A DNA stretch of 64,000 bases, from contig NC_079213.1 in assembly GCF_029633865.1 (NCBI RefSeq), positions 87,146,293-87,210,292 on the forward strand. The letters run 5' to 3'. Source of the DNA: Lampris incognitus (lineage: Eukaryota > Chordata > Actinopteri > Lampriformes > Lampridae). Positions 1 through 10,240 of this stretch are shown piece by piece (the stretch's first letter is position 1; each line of letters opens with the position of its first letter). The notes under the pieces were generated by a model, which was given only the letters and a program-made list of their open reading frames with translations, was not told where the DNA came from and did no database searches. Position numbers and translations under genes: made by a program.

Positions 1-614
1 ATCCTACAGACTACTAAAGACAATACTGGTATAGCTTACAAGTAGGTACGTTTGTGGCTACTGCCCTCAGGTGATAACTATTAGTAAGTATATTAGTATT
101 AACTCCTATCACCGCATCCCCTTTCCTTTAGATGTAGCTATACACAAACTGTAATAGAAATATTATTGTCACCCACAAGCATGAACAACTATTTTTTCAA
201 GAGCATAAACAGGCATATATATCTCTTTTTAACAACATAACTAGGTTCAAGCTATGTCGGCATACAAAATGTCATTACTCTGAAATTGCCGATGGATGCC
301 ATCTATAACTGTATCCAGAATTTGGTTATGTACACCAATCCTGTTTGCACTCTCTGCCCCAGTAAAAGTTTCATCTTGTGCTGTCTCTCCAGGCATGGTT
401 TTCTTCTTTCAAGCCCTTTTCGTTGGCAGCGTGGTCTCCAACTCCAGCTTTGTTTCCTCATCCCGTTCCACTAAAACAAGTCACACACAGCCCCAGCGCT
501 ACAGAATCAGACGGGCTTCAGTGCGATCATGTCAGTGCAGGAGCGAGCCAATGATCAAATAAAATGCACCAAGAGGTGGTTAAGTTGATAGTTATTGAAG
601 TTAAAAAGTTAAAA
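1..614. other. no recognisable gene or repeat
   Basis: This is AT-rich sequence upstream of the first SINE. Short open frames near 286-562 have no domain, no splice context and no low-complexity-free segment that I recognise. It could be unique intergenic DNA or the outer part of the endogenous retrovirus relic that follows, but I see no long terminal repeat. Confidence 0.4.
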
Positions 615-1050
615 GCGGGCATCTGGGTATCATAGTGGTCTATTCTGTTGCCTACCAACACGGGGATCGCCAGTTCGAATCCTTGTGTTACCTCCAGCTT
701 GGTCAGGCGTCTCTACAGACACAGTTGGGTGTCTGTGGGTGGGAAGCCGGATGTGGGTATGCGTCCTGGTGACTGCACTAGCACCTCCTCTGGTCGGTCG
801 GGGCACCTGTTCGGTGGGGAGGGGTAACTGGGGGGAATAGCGTGATCCTCCTACGTGCTACATGCCCCTGGTGAAAATCCTCACTGTCAGGTGAAAAGAA
901 GCGGTTGGCAACTCCACATGTATCGGAGAAGGCATGTGGTAGTCTGCAACCCTCCCCGGATCGGCAGAGGGGGTGGAGCAGAGATTGGGATAGCTCGGAA
1001 GAGTTATTTGCCCGCTACAATTGGGGAGAAAAAGGGGGAAATAAAAAAAA
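615..1050 (+). repeat. tRNA-derived SINE, family A, copy 1
   Basis: The copy begins with a tRNA-like head (GGGTATCATAGTGGTC as A-box region, AGTTCGAATCC as B box near 672). It continues through a conserved body seen in four other copies here (33864, 35629, 37481, 48107) and ends in an ATTGGGGAGAAAAAGGGGG purine tail. Sharing of head, body and tail among five copies defines a roughly 400-450 bp Pol III-type SINE, mobilised in trans by a LINE. The A box is diverged (TATCATAGTGG) compared with TAGTGTAGTGG in copy 3, so this is probably an old copy. Confidence 0.85.
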
Positions 1051-1376
1051 GAAGAAAGTTAAAAGCAAGAAGGGCAACAGACAAACACACCGTCAGCTAG
1101 GAACCGATGAAGGAAAGGTCACGATGACCTGGGAGGGGTCAGGCTCTGGAAAAGTGCAGAAAGTCACATGGGTTTACAATCAACAATGGCGGAGGGCGGT
1201 TTTTTACTACTGTTAGTGCTGATGGCCATGAACGCAAGAGGGGGAGCAGCAAAAGGTCTGTCATCTCTTGACATCCTTGTGGGCAGACTGGAATAGCCCT
1301 TCCCCAGCAAAAGCAGGTACTCAGCTCAGACCTCACGGAAGATGTAATCTTTCATTATTGTTTGTAGTTAAACAAA

Positions 1377-1612
1377 ATGCTGAATACTATTCACACACAG
1401 GTGAAAGCAACACTTCCACAGCCAACAGAGGGTCAGCTGCATAACCTGATGCCAGGAGATTGGGTGCTGATAAAGGGCCTAAAGAGGAAGCCACCAGGTG
1501 CTCTTGGCCACCCCTACAGTGGTGAAGATGGAGGGGAGAGTCAGCTGGACACACACCAGCCACTGCAAAAAGATGCTACCACTCAAGATTGAGGCCCAGG
1601 ATGAGAGACCCG
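1377..1612 (+). pseudogene. endogenous retrovirus relic: integrase C-terminal part of pol
   Basis: An open frame here encodes a segment with the retroviral integrase C-terminal signature (short motif PGDWVLIKG after a basic/polar stretch). Downstream the similarity (threonine-rich and TSHCKK-type residues) moves to another reading frame near 1500, so the copy is frameshifted. In intact retroviruses this SH3-like domain lies at the pol end just before env, and env-like sequence does follow at 1740. No LTRs, protease or reverse transcriptase are visible nearby. It is a dead fragment, and assignment to a gamma/epsilon-like fish retrovirus is an inference. Confidence 0.55.
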
Positions 1613-1739
1613 CTCTACTCGCAAACAAGGAAGAGAAGTAGTTTATTGGTCATGGATAAACAGTAATCACTAATGTGTTACTACATGTGGAACAGACTAC
1701 TGCATAGCACTGGTCACAGATGAACTTACAGCTGAGGAC

Positions 1740-1999
1740 TTGAAACAGTCTGTGGTCTGGTGCCAAAAAGATGGAAACCCCACATGCCGTATAGACGCAG
1801 ATTGGACACCAGGGCATCAATCACAGATAGATTATGGTAACTCTATTAGTTGTTGGATTTGTCAACAATTATCAGCGTCGTCTCAATCCCCCATGGTAGT
1901 TTCAGTGCCACTTTCTACAGCAGACTTTAAGGTATTCAGTATTAACCTATTCGACACTTCCTCAGACTGTTATCTCTCCGGACTTGGTTCATTATTATG
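1740..1999 (+). pseudogene. endogenous retrovirus relic: env surface-subunit fragment
   Basis: The 86-codon frame contains a CWIC motif followed by a hydrophobic/proline-containing stretch (SPMVVSVPL). This resembles the conserved C-W-x-C region of the surface subunit in gamma-type retroviral envelopes. It follows the pol integrase fragment in the order expected for a provirus. The frame is closed upstream by several stops and ends at 2000. No transmembrane subunit or fusion peptide is recognisable downstream before the LINE fragment at 2433. A short leader-like frame at 1186-1296 (ATG, then a Leu-rich stretch) may be part of the same relic, but it lies before the pol piece, so its meaning is unclear. 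Confidence 0.4.
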
Positions 2000-2432
2000 A
2001 TTTACCTGATAGTAAGGGAGATATAATCTCGTTTGTCTTGTCCGAATTCAATTAAGTATACAGTCTGCCTGAGTTATACTGTGCAGTATTGTGGAAGGTA
2101 TCTAAATTTGAAACAATGATAAATGCAATGCTTCAATATTGTGTAGAGTTCCTGGCCATGCCTGCTAATGAAGTGATGGTATGGAATGGAATCCTATAGC
2201 TGAACCAGAATGTATTTATCATATTGTGGCTGGGCTGTATTCAGCACCATGGAAATTGCAGATGCAGCTCGCAATTTTAGGTTTTATTGTACATAATTGC
2301 TCTAGGCCTATATTCTCTAATAAATATTTGACTCGCAGCTGTTCATTTACTTGGCCTACTCTGCATGTACATGCTCTGCCTAATGTTTCTGTGTGTGTAC
2401 AGGATGACTACTACTACTTTCAGCTGTTTCTG

Positions 2433-3236
2433 TTAGGGGTTGCCACAGCGGATCATCTGTTTCCATGTCTTCCTGTCCTCTGCATCTTCCTCTGTCACGC
2501 CAGTCACCAGCATGTCCTCCCTCACCACATCCATAAACCTTTACTTGGCCTTTATCTTTTCTTCTTCCCTGGCAGCTCCATATTCAGCATCCTTCTCCAA
2601 ATATACCCAGCATCTCTCCTCCAAACATATCCAAACCATCTCAATCTTGTCTCTCTTACTTTATCTCCAAACCATCCAACCTGAGCTATCCCTCTAATAT
2701 ACTCTTTCCTCATCCTGGCCTTCTTCATCTCTCCCAATGAAAATCTTAGCATCTTCAACTCTGCCACCTCCAGCTCCGCCTCCTGTCTTTTCGTCAGTGC
2801 CGCCATCTCCAAACCATATAGCATAGATGGTCTCATTACCATCTTGTAAACCTTCCCTTTAACTCTTGCTAGTATCGTTCTGTCGTAAATAACTCCTGAT
2901 ACTCTTCTCCACCCACTCCACCCTGCCTGCACTCTCTTCTGCACCTCTCCTCCGCACTCCCTGTTACTTTGAACAGTTTATCTCCAAGTATTTAAACTCA
3001 TACACGTTCGTCGCCTCTACTCCTTGCATCCTCACCATTCCACTGTCCTCCCTCTCGTTCACACACAATGTATTCTGTCATGCTCCTATTGACTTACATT
3101 CCACTTTTCTCCAGTGCATACCTCCACCTCTCCAGGCTCTCCTCAACCTGCACCCTACTTTCGCTACAGATCACAATGTCATCCGCAAACATCATAGTCC
3201 ACAGACTCCTGCCTGAGCTCGTCCGTTAACTTGTCC
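2433..3236 (-). mobile_element. RTE-like non-LTR retrotransposon, 3' part, decayed
   Basis: Read on the minus strand, the segment carries the reverse-transcriptase palm motif FADD near 3185-3200. It is followed by the LERWRYALE region and the C-terminal block RWFGYVWRRDAGYIWRR, ending near GACCCC at 2433. The same C-terminal block occurs at 16.7, 27.3 and 63.7 kb on the plus strand, so this is a high-copy family. Frames are broken by several stops and indels; the longest open piece is 2552-2944. The family is placed with RTE-like LINEs on the basis of FADD and the simple-repeat 3' tail seen in other copies. The exact clade is uncertain. Confidence 0.7.
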
Positions 3237-3490
3237 ATCACAGACAACTAAAAAATGTTCTTTCTTTTAACTTTCTTTGCGTGTACAAGACCCCAGTTAG
3301 GCAATCACAGCAGACACTACTCGCTGTAATAGGACAGTAAAGATTACATTCCATAAGCAACCCACACTACCTGAGAAAGTCTCTAGTTTGTGGCGATCAA
3401 ACTTAGCTGTTTCCTAAGAGAAACCCATAGTCGGCGTTACTTTGCATTTTTAGTTCCCTTAATCAGACAGGTGTCTGTTTCAGAGCTATT

Positions 3491-3690
3491 ATGGGCAGCA
3501 CGGTGGCCCAGTGGTTAGCACTGTCGTCTCATGGCAAGAAGGTCCTGGGTTCGACCCCGGGGGTGTCCAACCTTGGGGATCATCCCAGGTCGTCCTCAGT
3601 GCGGAGTTTGCATGTTCTCCCCATGTCTGCGGTTGGTTTTCTCCAGGTGCTCCGGTTTCCCCCACCATCAAAAAAGAAACATGCATATGT
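3491..3690 (+). repeat. tRNA-derived SINE, family B, head only
   Basis: The sequence has a tRNA-like head: AGCACGGTGGCCCAGTGG and TTAGCAC as the A-box area, and GGGTTCGACCCC as B box near 3547. The body contains GGAGTTTGCATGTTCTCCCC, the hallmark of this common fish repeat. The same body is present in inverse orientation at 33.1, 36.2 and 40.4 kb. This copy ends abruptly in an A-rich stretch near 3675-3690 and lacks the GGAT-repeat tail. Confidence 0.8.
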
Positions 3691-3709
3691 CATGCATAAA
3701 TAGGTCATT

Positions 3710-4590
3710 ATGGAAGTTACAGCAAAACTTGTATACCACTCACTTTACATTATCTCAGTTAGCAGTAAATACGGTTTGAAGTTTATGAGCTGGAACATCA
3801 GAGGCCTCCATAACAGAATTAATAAGAAGAAAGTATTAGCTTTCATTAAATCCAAGAAATGTGACATAGTGTTTATGTTGGAGACCCATTTACTAGCACA
3901 AGGATCCCAGAAGCTTTGTACTGACTGGGTGGGCTTTGTGGGGGCTGCTTGTGGCAGTAGCAAGAGCAGAGGGGTAGCAACATTAATTAATAAGCAAGTA
4001 CAATTCAAATGCACAAGAAAGAGTACAGATGAGGCAGGGAGAATTCTGTTGATGCTTTGTGAGATCCAGGGTAATAGTATCATACTAGAAAATGCGTACG
4101 CTCCAAATATAGATGATCCTGCATTTTTTGGACTACTTGAGAAGAAACTAAACGATATGGGAGACTATCCAATTATCATGGGGGGGGGGGGGATTTTAAT
4201 GAAGTAATGGACCCAGTACTAGATCGTAGCTCTCCATCAGCCCGCACCTTCAGAGCACATGCGGTGCTCAAAGATATGTCCAAGGCATCTGGTTTGATAG
4301 ATGTTTGGTGGCTACAAAACCCATCATCAAGGGATTATACATTCTTCTCTTTGTCCCATAGCTCATTCTCTGGGATAGATTTCTTTTTGGTATCTCAGTT
4401 GCTAATACCCGCTATAGTATCAAGCAATATTGGTAATATAATTCTTTCAGACCATAGTCCAATATTTCTTCATGTACTTCATAGGCCAGTTAAATCAACT
4501 AGATGGAGATTAAACTCCAGCTTTGAAAGGCCAAGAATATGCAAGTTTTCGCTCAGACAGGGAGAGGATGCACAAGCCAGTGCATTCTAA
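3710..4590 (+). pseudogene. L1/Tx1-like LINE ORF2 endonuclease domain, relic
   Basis: The translation shows an apurinic-type endonuclease: MSWNIRGLHN (catalytic Asn strand), METHLL, the NAYAPN region, and after a frame change DPVLDRSS and SDHSPIF (catalytic Asp-His). The two parts, 3710-4207 and 4207-4590, are in different frames. The break lies in a run of about ten G near 4179-4189, where GGDFN is expected, so a homopolymer length change is the likely lesion. The reverse transcriptase is absent and the copy is cut off after the endonuclease. That is the opposite of usual 5' truncation and implies a later deletion. It is diverged from the L1 at 50.7-62.8 kb. Confidence 0.8.
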
Positions 4591-4827
4591 GTGCTGGTCC
4601 CAAGCCCGGATAGACATACATGTTAGGGTTAATACTCCTGTCTGTGCCCCTGACCAAGGCAATGGAAAGAAGAACTGGAGTTGGTTCGCGAACGCTGCAG
4701 ATACTCACTGCTCCTATACAACAGGATAGGTTACATGCAGAGAACAAATTTCATTGTAAAAATACAATTTGTTGTAAGAATACCATGTTGAATAAATTGG
4801 CTTTCACTTCATTTTAAATCAAATATC

Positions 4828-4905
4828 CATCCATCCATCCATTATCCAAACCGCTTATCCTGCCTGCTCTCAGGGTCACGGGGATGCTGGAGCCGATCCC
4901 AGCAG
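4828..4905 (-). repeat. SINE family B tail fragment
   Basis: An (ATCC)n run is followed by ATTATCCAAACCGCTTATCC and a CTCAGGGTC block. On the minus strand this is the tail of family B, ending in GGAT repeats. Confidence 0.7.
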
Positions 4906-5590
4906 CTGATTTATGATCAGCAAATATGCTGATCATGAATCAGATTACCACATCAGATCAGTCAAGTCCTGGGTTACCAATGACCGCCATTGGTACTGTT
5001 AGCCAGCAGGTTGCCGGTGGAAACTATGCTACTCTAGGGCGAAGAAGAAGAGAAGAAGGGGGAAGGTATGTCTAGAGGTAGCGGGAGAGGAAGAAGGGTA
5101 GCAGTGTGGAGGTGACCTTTTGCTGTTCTATGTACTCATGGAAAGCAGTTGACAGGGACTAGAAAGTAGAACCAGAGTTTATTACTACAAATGGTTTGTA
5201 AATCCTCCAAGCAGAGAAAATGCCACCCAGGTTAGGGTTTATTGATTCCCATTAAAGTGGATGTAAATGGGAATCCCTTGTTAGTCTTGCATAATCAGGC
5301 CTATCTCCACACACCGTTTTAGAACTGTGCCAGCACTGGAGAAAGGTCTGGCTGAACCCATTATCATTCTGGTATGGGGGAAAAAAAACACTGGCTTGTT
5401 TTTATTTCTTTAAATCAATCACAATCATTTTGGCGGCGCTTAGCCCAGGATGCAGCTATGAGAACGGTAACACGCAGATAGCGGAAGGGAAGGAAAGTTA
5501 CGACTGAAATAGCCACCCAATGGTAGACCTATACCCAGAGCCGATTTCCTCTGAGTTAGACTAGTCCTGTGTTGAAGAGATTTAGGAATA
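4906..5590. other. no gene seen between SINE tail and NLR pseudogene
   Basis: I see no open frame, tRNA or repeat border that I can support here. A purine-rich GAAGAAGAAG stretch lies near 5040-5100. Confidence 0.4.
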
Positions 5591-5593
5591 CTG

Positions 5594-5775
5594 ACCCAAG
5601 AGTTTCCTGTCTACAGTGTGGACTCCCCAGTCCAGCAGAGAGCAGCTTCACTCCTGAATCCTGCAGATCATTGCTACTCAGTTCCAGCTCTCTCAAACTA
5701 GGAGATGGAGCTGAGAACTGAGGACAAAACTTGACAGCTTCTCTCTGACAGATTACAGGAACTCAACATGAATGG
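5594..5775 (-). pseudogene. NLR pseudogene: leucine-rich-repeat exon
   Basis: On the minus strand the exon encodes the standard fish NLR repeat unit with LSERSC at its start and [20 protein letters not shown] further on. The two halves are in different frames because bases are missing near the SSVLSS segment. It is followed by a GT dinucleotide and no further repeat exon is seen before the element tail at 5787-5850 or downstream. One LRR exon is far fewer than the several usual in the family. Confidence 0.75.
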
Positions 5776-5786
5776 AGACATTCCAT

Positions 5787-5850
5787 TCCATTATCCAAAC
5801 CGCTTATCCCAACTGGGGTTGCGGGATGTTGGAGCCTATCCTAGATATTA
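5787..5850 (-). repeat. SINE family B tail fragment
   Basis: The plus strand reads CATTATCCAAACCGCTTATC, then a GGGTTGCGGGATG block and GGAGCCTATCC. This is the tail third of family B in inverse orientation, without its (ATCC)n end. Confidence 0.6.
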
Positions 5851-5987
5851 TTCTGTCATATTTTAATGGCTTTAATACTTTTTATTTTAAAACAATTTCA
5901 ATGAACAGTGTAATGAAACAATATTTTCTCAACAATAAAAATAACATTTGATAGGTTTAATTTAAAATGCCTAATCCATACACATAC

Positions 5988-7782
5988 AGAGCTGTATTGG
6001 AGGCTTTGACCACTGGCAGCAGCCTCTGAAGACCTTTCTCTGAAGCAGAGTATTTCTTCAAGTCAAACACATCCAGCTCCTTTTCTGAAGACAGTAAGAT
6101 GAATACCAGGGCTGACCACTGAGCAGAAGAGAGTCGGTCTGTGGAAAGTCTTCCTGATCTCAGGTACTATTTGATGTCCTCCACTAGAGAATGGTCATTC
6201 AGTTCATTCAGACAGTGGAACAGATTGATGCTTCTCTCTGGAGGGAGATTCTCCCTTATGTTCTTCTGGATGTACACGAGTGTTTTCTGATTGACCTGTG
6301 ATCTACTTCCTTGTCTGTCTCATCAGGCCTCGTAGAAGATTCTGACTGGTCTCCAGTGAGAAGCCCGGGAGGAAGCACAAGAACAAGTCCAGGTGTACAT
6401 CTGGACTCTGTAAGGCCTTGTCCATGGCTCTCTGGTAGAGGTCTGGTTCTTTACATTTGTCTCTAAATTTTTTAGACCTGTAGGAGCTTGACTGTGTTTC
6501 TGACAGCAGATTGACTCCAGTGTTGATGAATAAGAGAAGGACATAAAGAGCAGCTAGAAACTCTTGAATGCTCAGATGGACAAAGCAGAAGACCTTATCC
6601 TGGTACAGCCCACACTCTTCTTTAAAAAACTGTATGAACACACTGAGGCTGCTCTGATATCAATGCCACACTCTGTCAGATCTGCTTCATATAAGATCAG
6701 GTTGCCTTTCTCCAGCTGCTCAAAGGCCAGTTTTCCCAGAGATGCAATCATCTTCCTATTCTCTGTATTCCAGTGTGGCTCTGTCTTAGCTCTTCCATGA
6801 TACTTCACATTCCCCTGGATGGACTGAACCACCAGGAAGTAGATATACATCTCAGTCAGGGTCTTGGGCATCTCTCCTCTCTCATCGGTTTTCAACATGT
6901 GATCCAGAACTGTAGCAATGATCCAACAGAAGACTGGGATGTGACACGTGATGTGGAGGCTTCGTGTTGTCTCGATTTGTGAGATGATTCTTCTTGCCTG
7001 CTTCTCATCTTTGAATCTCTTCATGAAGTACTCTTCCTTCTGTGACTCAGTGAACCCTCTCACCTCTGTCACCATGTCAACCCACTCAGCAGGGATCTGA
7101 TTGGCTGCTGCAGGTCGTGTGGTTATCCAGAGGTGAGCAGAGGGAAGTAGTTTCCTCTTGATGAGGTTTGTCAGCAGCACGTCCACTAAGGTGGACTCTG
7201 TGACATCAGTCAAGATTTTATTGTTCTGGAAGTCCAGAGGAAGTCAACACTCATCCAGACCGTCAAAGATGAACACAACTAGGAACTCATCAAAGCTGCA
7301 GATTCCTGCTTCTTTGGTTTCAATGAAGAAGTGATGAAGAAGCTCCACCAAGCTGAACTTTTTCTCATTCAGCACATTCAGCTCTTTGAACATGAGTGGA
7401 AACGTGAACTGTATATTGTGGTTGGCTTTGTCTTCAGCCCGGTCCAGAGTGAACTTCTGTGTTAAGACTGCTTTACCGATGCCAGCCACTCCCTTTGTCA
7501 TCACTGTTCTGGTTGGTTTATCTTGTCCAGGTAAGGGTTTAAAGATGTCTTCACATCTGATAATTTTTTCTGGTCTCACTGGTTTCCTGGATCCTGTTTC
7601 AATCTGTCTGACCTCATGTTCATTATTGACCTCTCCACTCCCTCCCTCTGTGATGTAGAGCTCTGTGTAGATCTGATTCAGAAGTGTTGACTCTCCTGGT
7701 TTTGCGACGCCCTCAAACAAACACTGAAACTTCTCCTTCAGAGCAGCTTTGAGTTTACTCCGGCACACAGCAACAAAAGTTT
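5988..7782 (-). pseudogene. NLR pseudogene: FISNA-NACHT exon
   Basis: The exon starts after TTCAG at 7783 and ends before GTATGT at 5987. The N-terminal part has the FISNA signature ([23 protein letters not shown]). The NACHT P-loop reads [12 protein letters not shown], where NACHT proteins have GKT or GKS; the change to Ala removes the residue that binds the nucleotide-associated magnesium. Walker B is FIFDGLDEC, followed directly by TGA (7246-7244), an expected Arg codon changed by C-to-T. Sensor and winged-helix segments follow (LWITTRPAAANQIP; FVHLSIQEFLAALYV). The 2-nt insertion near 6640 duplicates GT; later breaks at about 6313 and 6169-6167 split the NACHT-associated helical region. 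Confidence 0.9.
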
Positions 7783-8103
7783 CTGAACAAACCAACAAAT
7801 AAATGAAATAAATAAACAAAGCTTTAAAAAGAAATGTATTATAATTGTCTTAAAGAGGTTCTCTCTGGTATTATTGTTCTGATGAGAACCACTGTCATCA
7901 GCATTTTACACCCACATTAACCAATCAATAATTTAACCAGATTATCCATTATATTTCTGCTCATTTACCATCTAAATCAAAACTGTCTGAACCTTGTTTC
8001 ATAAAGCTATATTTTCAGCAGGGTTTGAAAATAATTCCCTCTCCCATTTTGCCTCCATTGACCCATTACATGGTGTTGAGCTTTTGAATAAAGAGCCTCT
8101 TAC

Positions 8104-8315
8104 TGCTCTCCAGAGAGTCAGCCAGCTCCTCCTGCTTCATACTGCTCAGGAAGTGCAGTGTGTTATACAGAAGTGCCTCTTTGGCATGCCTCCTCTGCTC
8201 CTCCCCCTCCTCCCTCCATATCTCTAAGCACTCTGGGTAATCTGGACTCAGAACCTTCTGGAACCTCTTCAGCTCCTTCTTCACAAAATTGGCAATGTTT
8301 TGTTTCCTCCATCAG
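8104..8315 (-). pseudogene. NLR pseudogene: exon upstream of FISNA
   Basis: The exon is bounded by TCCAG on its 5' side (8316) and GTAAGA on its 3' side (8103). It encodes the conserved linker with KKELKRFQKVLSPDYPEC and MKQEELADSL found just before the FISNA exon in fish NLRs. Four extra bases in the ACAAAAC stretch near 8295-8300 shift the frame relative to the family. The preceding exon, 8985-8907, encodes GQSVQEHQTGLDSIFM and ends in ATG|GTGTGT, also as in the family. Confidence 0.8.
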
Positions 8316-8344
8316 CTGGAAATTAAATGATAAATACATTAAAC

Positions 8345-8753
8345 CAGGGGTTCCCAAACTTTTCCATGCCAAGGCCCCCCAAATAGCATTATCTTCTGGC
8401 TGGGGCCCCCCTTTTTGCAATATGTCTTTAAAAACCCATTGACAATACTATGGCAAATGTTAAAAAGAAGAAAAAAACCCTCCTCAATATATTTCCTTAC
8501 TTTTGTTAATGCAATAATAATGACATTTATACTTCAAATTTTAATCCTTCCATTATATTGAATATTTCTGTTTTCCATTATAAGCATTTTTTGTTATAAA
8601 ATATATTTGATCATAATATACATAATAATTCAATTTATTTTTCAAATTTTTTTTTTAGCATTTTCCCTCCTCTTCCCTCCAATTTGCTGAGGCCCATTTG
8701 GCGTCCCCTGGCGGCCCCCTACGGGACCGCGGCCCCCACTTGGAAAACCGCTG
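8345..8753. mobile_element. hAT (Charlie-type) MITE, 409 bp
   Basis: The element is bounded by an exact 8-bp duplication CATTAAAC (8337-8344 and 8754-8761), diagnostic of hAT transposition. The ends are CAGGGGTTCCCAAAC and, inverted, CAGCGGTTTTCCAAG, matching the CAGnGGTTCTCAA terminus of Charlie-type hAT elements. The interior is non-coding, with C-rich flanks and an AT-rich centre. It was inserted in an intron of the NLR pseudogene. Confidence 0.9.
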
Positions 8754-9018
8754 CATTAAACAATTTTAAACTTGTGGAACAAAACATCAAAACCATGTCA
8801 TTGATTAAAATCCACAGATGTAAAAAGCAGAGCATGGAGACGATTCTGACCAGAATGGTTGTTTTTCATTTGCAGGTGAAGTAAAAAGTGTTGTACATTT
8901 ACACACCATAAATATGGAGTCCAGGCCTGTTTGATGCTCCTGGACAGACTGACCACTGGGAACCTCTGACCTCTCCTGATGGTCTCTGTGGAGAAAACAT
9001 ATTAGATCTCTCGATATC

Positions 9019-9121
<103 letters not shown>

Positions 9122-9420
9122 TTAAAGGCAGAGGTGGAAAAAGTACAAAAATATTGTACTCAAGTAAAAGTACCAATACTTTGATTAAATATTACTCAAG
9201 TAGAAGTAAAAGTACTCATCTGAAAATGTACTCAAGTAAAAGTAAAAAGTAGTTCATTTGAAATGTACTTTAAGTAAAAGTTACTTAGTTACTTTCTTTG
9301 TGTGGGGTGTGAGGGTAGTAAAAATAGGACAAGGGGTCAGAAATCCATAACTGTTTTGTTTTTAATTAAAGAACAAGTGTAACACATGTAAGCGCAATAA
9401 CAACAACTTCACAACAACTG

Positions 9421-9644
9421 AACTTCTTGTTCAGTTTAAGTAGCATCTTAAAGTTAGTTGAGCTCATCCATTTAGTGGTACAACATTAAACATGCTTACT
9501 CTCACGTTTTCTCTCTCTCACTCTCTCTCTCTCACACGCACACAGGTAAAAAGTACAAAGTAATGCCCACATGATGACGCTCATAAGTGTTGCTACAAAG
9601 TCAAACTGACATAAAGGAGCAGCAATATTCCAGAGGAGGCATGC

Positions 9645-9681
<37 letters not shown>

Positions 9682-10240
9682 TTAACCGTCAGAGAATGAG
9701 AATGTGTTAATGCCATCTCCACAGCTGCAAGAGCGCTATAGAGGGCATATGTGTGTAAGTGCGATAACAACAAAGAATACCTACACAAATGTAAGTGTAA
9801 TTACAACAACATACATGTCAACACCAACAGCAACAGCTGTTATACTGCAAATCAAGGCCGCTAGTTTTGTGACACCCTGAATCACCTGTAACCTAGTCTA
9901 CAAACTTCTTGTTCAGTTTAAGCAGCTGCTGATTTTCAAAGTTAATTGAGCTCATCCATTTAGTGGTAAAAAACATTAAACAGGCTTGTGCACGCCTACT
10001 TTCTCTCTCTGTCTCTCTCTCTCAGAGAGGTACAAACTACAAAGTAATGTCCACATGATGATGCTCACAAGTGTTACAAAATTAAAGGAACTAACATAAA
10101 AGAGCAGCAATATTCCAGAGAGGAATATTGCAAATCAAGGCCACTAGTTTTGTGACACCCTAAATCACCTATAACCTAGTCTACAAACTTCTTGTTCAGT
10201 TTAAGCAGCAGCTGATTTTCAAAGTTAGTTGAGCTCATCC
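9421..10240. repeat. tandemly repeated 3' region of the hAT element
   Basis: The block AACTTCTTGTTCAGTTTAAG, with following bases through GAGCTCATCC, appears at 9421, 9903 and 10186. The last copy forms the transposase 3' end. Between the first two, a longer shared block recurs (ACAAAGTAATG, CACATGATGA, AGCAGCAATATTCCAG). The unit is therefore about 482 bp with a partial third copy 283 bp further. The copies differ by scattered substitutions, so the duplication is not recent. Confidence 0.8.
9646..9678. repeat. (TG)n microsatellite inside the hAT element
   Basis: About 16 TG units. Confidence 0.95.

Larger units (their letters stand above)
5594..8985 (-). pseudogene. NLR (NLRC3-like, FISNA-NACHT-LRR) immune receptor pseudogene
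   Basis: Exons of a fish-specific NLR are laid out in order on the minus strand: 8985-8907, 8315-8104, 7782-5988 (FISNA-NACHT) and about 5775-5594 (leucine-rich repeat), each with plausible GT-AG borders. Family members are cytosolic sensors present in tens to hundreds of copies in teleosts. This copy is dead, with these lesions: a 4-nt insertion near the start of exon 8315-8104, an in-frame TGA at 7246-7244, a 2-nt insertion near 6640, a frameshift near 6313, a TAG at 6169-6167, and a frame break in the LRR exon. A hAT MITE sits in the intron at 8345-8753. No N-terminal effector exon or C-terminal B30.2 exon is visible. The upstream boundary abuts a (CA)n tract and a hAT element. Confidence 0.9.

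Noticed and set aside
615..700. functional tRNA gene
   Set aside because: A/B-box motifs belong to the head of a SINE family present five times; no cloverleaf with complete acceptor stem.
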